Source: JAJYIW01 sp036787065 (GTDB lineage: Bacteria; Chloroflexota; Anaerolineae; Anaerolineales; Anaerolineaceae). Taken from it: DNA of 8,904 nt. Of this stretch, positions 6,478 to 8,904 are shown piece after piece. Numbering within the stretch: position 1 is the stretch's first letter; each line of letters starts with the position of its first letter. The stretch lies in the NCBI GenBank assembly GCA_036787065.1, contig DAIQPZ010000109.1, positions 1 to 8,904 of the forward strand. The letters are read 5' to 3'. Position numbers and translations under genes: made by a program. The notes under the pieces are model-generated. The model did no database searches. It was not told the DNA's origin and was given only the letters and a program-made list of their open reading frames with translations.

Positions 6478-7488
6478 TTATTTCGGAAATGCGCGCTCGT
6501 ACGCCGTGATGATCGTATCCCATGAACGGTTCATCTCGGTATCGATGGTCTGGCGAGATGGATTGGCTTCGTACCACGCGATAGACCGGCGTACGCCATC
6601 GGCCCAGGACACTTCGCAGGTGAAATCAGGCACTGTCTGTTTGATCTTGCTGTTATCGAAGACCGAGCTGTTGATCTTGTCGCCGATCAGGTCGCCAATG
6701 GCGTTCGGGTTGTAGGCGGCGATTAAATCGGAAGAAATGTGCGCGATAACCGGTTCGATGCCGATCGCGCGGCCGGTTTCGCGGAAGATCTGGTTCCAGG
6801 TCAGCACTTCGTCTGAGGTGATGTGGTAGGCCTCGCCGATGGCGGCTGGATTGCCCAGCAAACCGAGCAGGCCTTTCGCGAAATCACCGTTCCAGGTCAG
6901 GGTCCATAAAGATGTGCCATCGCCAGGGACGATAATCTTTTGCCCGCGCTTCATCCGGTCGATGACCGTATAAGGGTGCTGCCAACTGGCGCCGCACAGG
7001 GGAATCTGCGATGGCCCGTAGGTCAGTGAAGGACGGATGATCGTGACCGGAAAACGTTGTTCGCGGTACTCGGCCATCAGGCGCTCTTCACAGCGGATTT
7101 TGTTGCGCGAGTAATCCCAGAATGGGTTTTCCAGTGGGCTGTCTTCGGTGACGATGTAATGCGCGGGAGGCTTCTGGTAAGCGCTGGCCGAGCTAATGAA
7201 AACAAACTGGCCAATGTTGCCCCTGAACAGGCGGATATCGCGCTCGATGTCTTCTGGTGTAAAGGCGATCCAATCGACCACCGCGTCGAAGCGTTGGTTG
7301 CCAAGCAGGCTGGCGAGTTGGCCGGGGTCGGTGTGGACGTCGCCCACCAGCAGGTGTGCGCCATTCGGCAGGGGATATTGGGTCGATTTGGAACGGTTCA
7401 GGATCGTCAGGTCGATCCCACGTTTGACGGCCAGCTCGGAGCAAGCCGAACTTATTAACCCGGTACCGCCGATAAACAGGAATTTCAT
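6478..7488 (-). CDS. NAD(P)-dependent epimerase/dehydratase (extended SDR)
   Basis: This 336-residue protein starts at ATG 7486-7488, with AGGAAGG (7494-7500 on the opposite strand) five bases upstream. The Rossmann nucleotide-binding motif is GGTGLISS (7-14), a GxxGxxS variant of the usual SDR motif. Asn31-Arg32 at the end of the second strand hints at NADP(H) preference. VFISSASAYQ (96-105) supplies the catalytic Ser region, and the Tyr-x3-Lys pair is intact at Tyr126 and Lys130 (DYSRNK). The C-terminal substrate domain includes IIRPSLTYGPSQIP and the dinucleotide-sugar-like segment VPGDGTSLWTLTWNGDFAKG. It belongs to the NAD-dependent epimerase/dehydratase superfamily (PF01370), closest in feel to the atypical CSP41-like group. 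It probably acts on a nucleotide sugar or related carbohydrate, but the substrate is open. It converges on the mannosidase gene, with no visible terminator in the 8-base gap. Confidence 0.85.
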   Translation of the reverse strand: MKFLFIGGTGLISSACSELAVKRGIDLTILNRSKSTQYPLPNGAHLLVGDVHTDPGQLASLLGNQRFDAVVDWIAFTPEDIERDIRLFRGNIGQFVFISSASAYQKPPAHYIVTEDSPLENPFWDYSRNKIRCEERLMAEYREQRFPVTIIRPSLTYGPSQIPLCGASWQHPYTVIDRMKRGQKIIVPGDGTSLWTLTWNGDFAKGLLGLLGNPAAIGEAYHITSDEVLTWNQIFRETGRAIGIEPVIAHISSDLIAAYNPNAIGDLIGDKINSSVFDNSKIKQTVPDFTCEVSWADGVRRSIAWYEANPSRQTIDTEMNRSWDTIITAYERAFPK

Positions 7489-7499
7489 CCGGACCTTCC

Positions 7500-7513
7500 T
7501 TTCAGAACTGAAA
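7500..7513. promoter_or_regulatory. Palindrome TTTCAG-AA-CTGAAA next to the epimerase start
   Basis: TTTCAG (7500-7505) and CTGAAA (7508-7513) are perfect inverted arms around AA. The site touches the ribosome-binding region of the leftward epimerase gene, so it could be an operator or a leader hairpin that hides the ribosome site. No regulator is encoded nearby to pair with it. Confidence 0.25.
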
Positions 7514-7718
7514 TATAAAAGGGAACTGCTCAGATATATGGAAAGGAGCTCAAATAAACAGAGCTTTTCTTAATAAGTTATAAAAAAGTATACTACGGTC
7601 CGCGCCAGAATATCGCCTGCGATACATTAATGACATTCTGAGCTGATTAAATTAGTCAGGGTTAAACTAATCTTAACGATGATCAGATAACAAGCCGGTT
7701 GCATCCCTAATTTAATCT

Positions 7719-7817
7719 AGCTAAGGATGCATGTATGCTTCTTTGGTAGATTGTCCAGCGGGTTTGCAGAGTAGAGCTCAATTGGGCTTCCCATTTTTTG
7801 ATAAGCTAAGGATTCAT
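7719..7817 (+). repeat. Dispersed 14-base direct repeat (two copies)
   Basis: AGCTAAGGATGCAT (7719-7732) recurs as AGCTAAGGATTCAT (7804-7817) with one mismatch and an 85-base period. The first copy also pairs with an upstream TGCATCC (7699-7705) to form a 7-bp inverted repeat. Function is unknown; binding sites or remnants of a duplication are both possible. Confidence 0.45.
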
Positions 7818-7819
7818 AT

Positions 7820-7853
7820 TGTTTTTATGTTAACCCTGTTTTTATGTTAACCC
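7820..7853 (+). repeat. Perfect tandem 17-base repeat, two units
   Basis: TGTTTTTATGTTAACCC occurs twice head to tail (7820-7836 and 7837-7853) with no mismatch, and is followed directly by TTGACA. It is 21 bases from the presumed end of the insertion sequence. It may be a slippage product or paired binding sites. Confidence 0.75.
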
Positions 7854-7874
7854 TTGACAACTTGTTATACAATA

Positions 7875-8904
7875 GGACTTACGCAAGATAGAAAATTTGA
7901 CGAATGAGCCAAAAGTGTTACTGTTAAAGAATGAAAGCAAAAACAGAACGCGTATCCCGCTTGGATTATTATCAATACTTGCTGGTGAGCTAAATCAATG
8001 ATACGCTGACGAATTATGCCGAGCATACCGATAAATTTAGCCATGACATGGCGAACCGCTATTTGGCAGGTGATGAAATCCGCCCGCACCTGGTGTGGGA
8101 GCATGTAAAAAGCATAGTTCGTCCAACTCCGCATGGATTTCTGGTGTTTGATGACACGGTCATTGACAAGAATTCTTCACACGACATAGAATTAGTGAGA
8201 AGACAGTACAGTGGCAATGCCCATGGCGTCATCAAAGGGATCGGTGGGGTGACATGTGTGTACGTTAATCCAAAAATAGACCAGTTCTGGATTATCGACT
8301 ACCGGATTTATGACCCAGCGGGCGATGGGAAGACCAAGTTGGCCCACATGCAAGACATGCTCTTGAACGTTATCTATCAAAAAAGCCTGGAATTTTGGGC
8401 GGTATTGATGGATAGCTGGTATGCCACCAAAGATATTATGCTCCAGATTGAGAAACTGGGCAAAATCTACTACTGTCCGCTCAAGGATAATCGCCTGGTG
8501 GATGATTCGGGCGGCGCAAAACCTTACCAACGCGTGGATAGCCTGGAGTGGACAGAAGCACTACAACAGCAAGATAAGGTCATCAAAATTAAAGGTTTTC
8601 CTAGCGACCATAAGGTGAAAGTTTTCCGGGTCGTGCTGTCTACCCAGCGCACGGATTATGTCGTGACGAACGAGATGGCTCAGGACAACGTGGAGGTCGT
8701 ACAAGATGTGTGCGGCTTTCGCTGGAAGGTCGAGCAATTTCACCGAGAAACCAAGCAGTTGACCGGTCTTGAAGGCAGTCAGTGTCGCAAGGCGAGAATC
8801 GTTAGGAATCACATTGGCTGTGCCATTCTGGTTTGGGTTCGTCTCAAACAGGTGGCGATTGAAACACAACGAACTATTTACCATGTCAAACATGACCTTT
8901 TGGA
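7875..8904 (+). mobile_element. Insertion sequence, IS4/IS701-type, left part
   Basis: The element carries a DDE transposase gene (from 7931). Its left end is placed near GGACTTACGCAAG (7875-7887), because ends with an ACTTACGCA core are frequent among related elements of cyanobacteria and other filamentous bacteria. The exact terminus is therefore an inference. The right end and target duplication lie outside the window, so neither the inverted repeats nor the target site can be confirmed. Its own transposase is interrupted by a stop codon, so the copy probably cannot move by itself. Confidence 0.65.
7931..8904 (+). pseudogene. IS4/IS701-type transposase with nonsense codon, 3' end beyond window
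   Basis: From ATG 7931 the frame reads MKAKTERVSRLDYYQYLLVS, then TAA at 7991-7993, then INDTLTNYAEHTD and on without another stop to the window edge (324 codons). Relatives read a sense codon at this place, so a single CAA-to-TAA change is the simplest explanation. The DDE catalytic triad is present: Asp74/Asp75 in VFDDTVIDK, Asp161 in VLMDSWYATKD, and Glu268 in FRWKVEQFHRETK, which shows the IS4-family R-x3-E-x6-K signature (Arg264, Glu268, Lys275). Other matches are ELVRRQYSGNAHGVIKGIG and YYCPLKDNRLVDDSGG. A downstream restart at ATG 8048 (residue 40) would keep the triad but lacks a ribosome site. Family assignment to IS701 within the IS4 superfamily is from memory; the DDE/IS4 type is clear. 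Confidence 0.85.

Larger units (their letters stand above)
7489..7874. other. AT-rich intergenic region with repeats
   Basis: These 386 bases carry no gene I can support on either strand. The left end holds the ribosome site of the leftward epimerase gene and the palindrome at 7500-7513. The middle has ATTAGT/ACTAAT arms near 7649-7670, and CAGGGTTAA there is the reverse complement of TTAACCCTG at 7830-7838. Further right are two copies of a 14-base motif and a tandem 17-base repeat that reaches to about 20 bases before the insertion sequence. No convincing promoter for the leftward gene was found: TATACT is present on the minus strand at 7587-7592 but lacks a -35. Confidence 0.6.

Noticed and set aside
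6470..6486. GAAAT/ATTTC inverted repeat as a shared terminator between convergent genes
   Set aside because: The stem is five AT-rich base pairs with no T tract and overlaps the stop of the epimerase gene, too weak to call.
7057..7573. Rightward open frames across the epimerase gene
   Set aside because: They are antisense to a clear SDR enzyme with intact Rossmann and YxxxK motifs, and have no ribosome site or family signal.
7820..7853. Possible CRISPR array
   Set aside because: The two 17-base units are directly adjacent with no spacer, and no cas gene is present.
7854..7882. TTGACA at 7854-7859 as a promoter for the transposase
   Set aside because: The only -10-like sequences (TATACA, TACAAT) are 6 to 8 bases away, far too close. 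At 16-18 bases spacing the sequence is GACTTA to CTTACG, which does not fit.
7865..8893. Three leftward open frames (7865-8134, 8192-8530, 8561-8893)
   Set aside because: They are antisense to the transposase frame, whose DDE motifs and coherent family sequence are on the plus strand.

Overview
The window reads as a GC-moderate bacterial chromosome segment. It most resembles the Chloroflexota (Anaerolineae-like): two lipoproteins carry long Ser/Thr/Pro/Ala linkers after the lipobox, and there are a GH38 mannosidase cluster, an amylosucrase-type gene and an IS4/IS701-type transposase of a kind common in filamentous bacteria. The taxonomic call is inference from gene style, not from a marker gene.

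Layout, left to right. Bases 1-59 are a perfect 25-bp hairpin with a T tail. Next to it is a 5'-truncated, frameshifted remnant that looks like the C-terminal end of an aconitase-X (AcnX) swivel domain (about 80-356). A putative promoter near 398-426 precedes two translationally coupled genes for exported lipoproteins: a YceI-like ligand-binding protein (502-1362) and an intradiol dioxygenase-like protein with all four iron ligands (1359-2162). A second perfect hairpin (2176-2230) closes this unit. Its right arm also forms the 3' end of a leftward amylosucrase (GH13) remnant (2215-2976), which has no start codon, has an internal TAG and lacks the catalytic part of the enzyme.

Bases 3135-6469 hold a two-gene sugar unit: a xylose-isomerase-like TIM-barrel isomerase/epimerase, then a complete cytoplasmic GH38 alpha-mannosidase. 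A convergent NAD(P)-dependent epimerase/dehydratase (6478-7488, minus) ends 8 bp from the mannosidase. An AT-rich, repeat-bearing intergenic stretch (7489-7874) leads to the left end of an insertion sequence. Its transposase has a nonsense codon at position 21 and runs off the right edge.

Together the intact genes suggest two jobs: cell-surface binding and oxidation of an amphiphilic or aromatic compound (YceI plus dioxygenase), and intracellular use of mannosides (mannosidase plus sugar isomerase). Three of the eight protein-coding loci are broken, so the segment also looks like a site of repeated rearrangement. I do not see a clear new defence or mobile system. The most unusual signals are the pair of long perfect hairpins with trinucleotide loops, and related three-frame-stop motifs at the truncated 5' ends of the two metabolic gene fragments.
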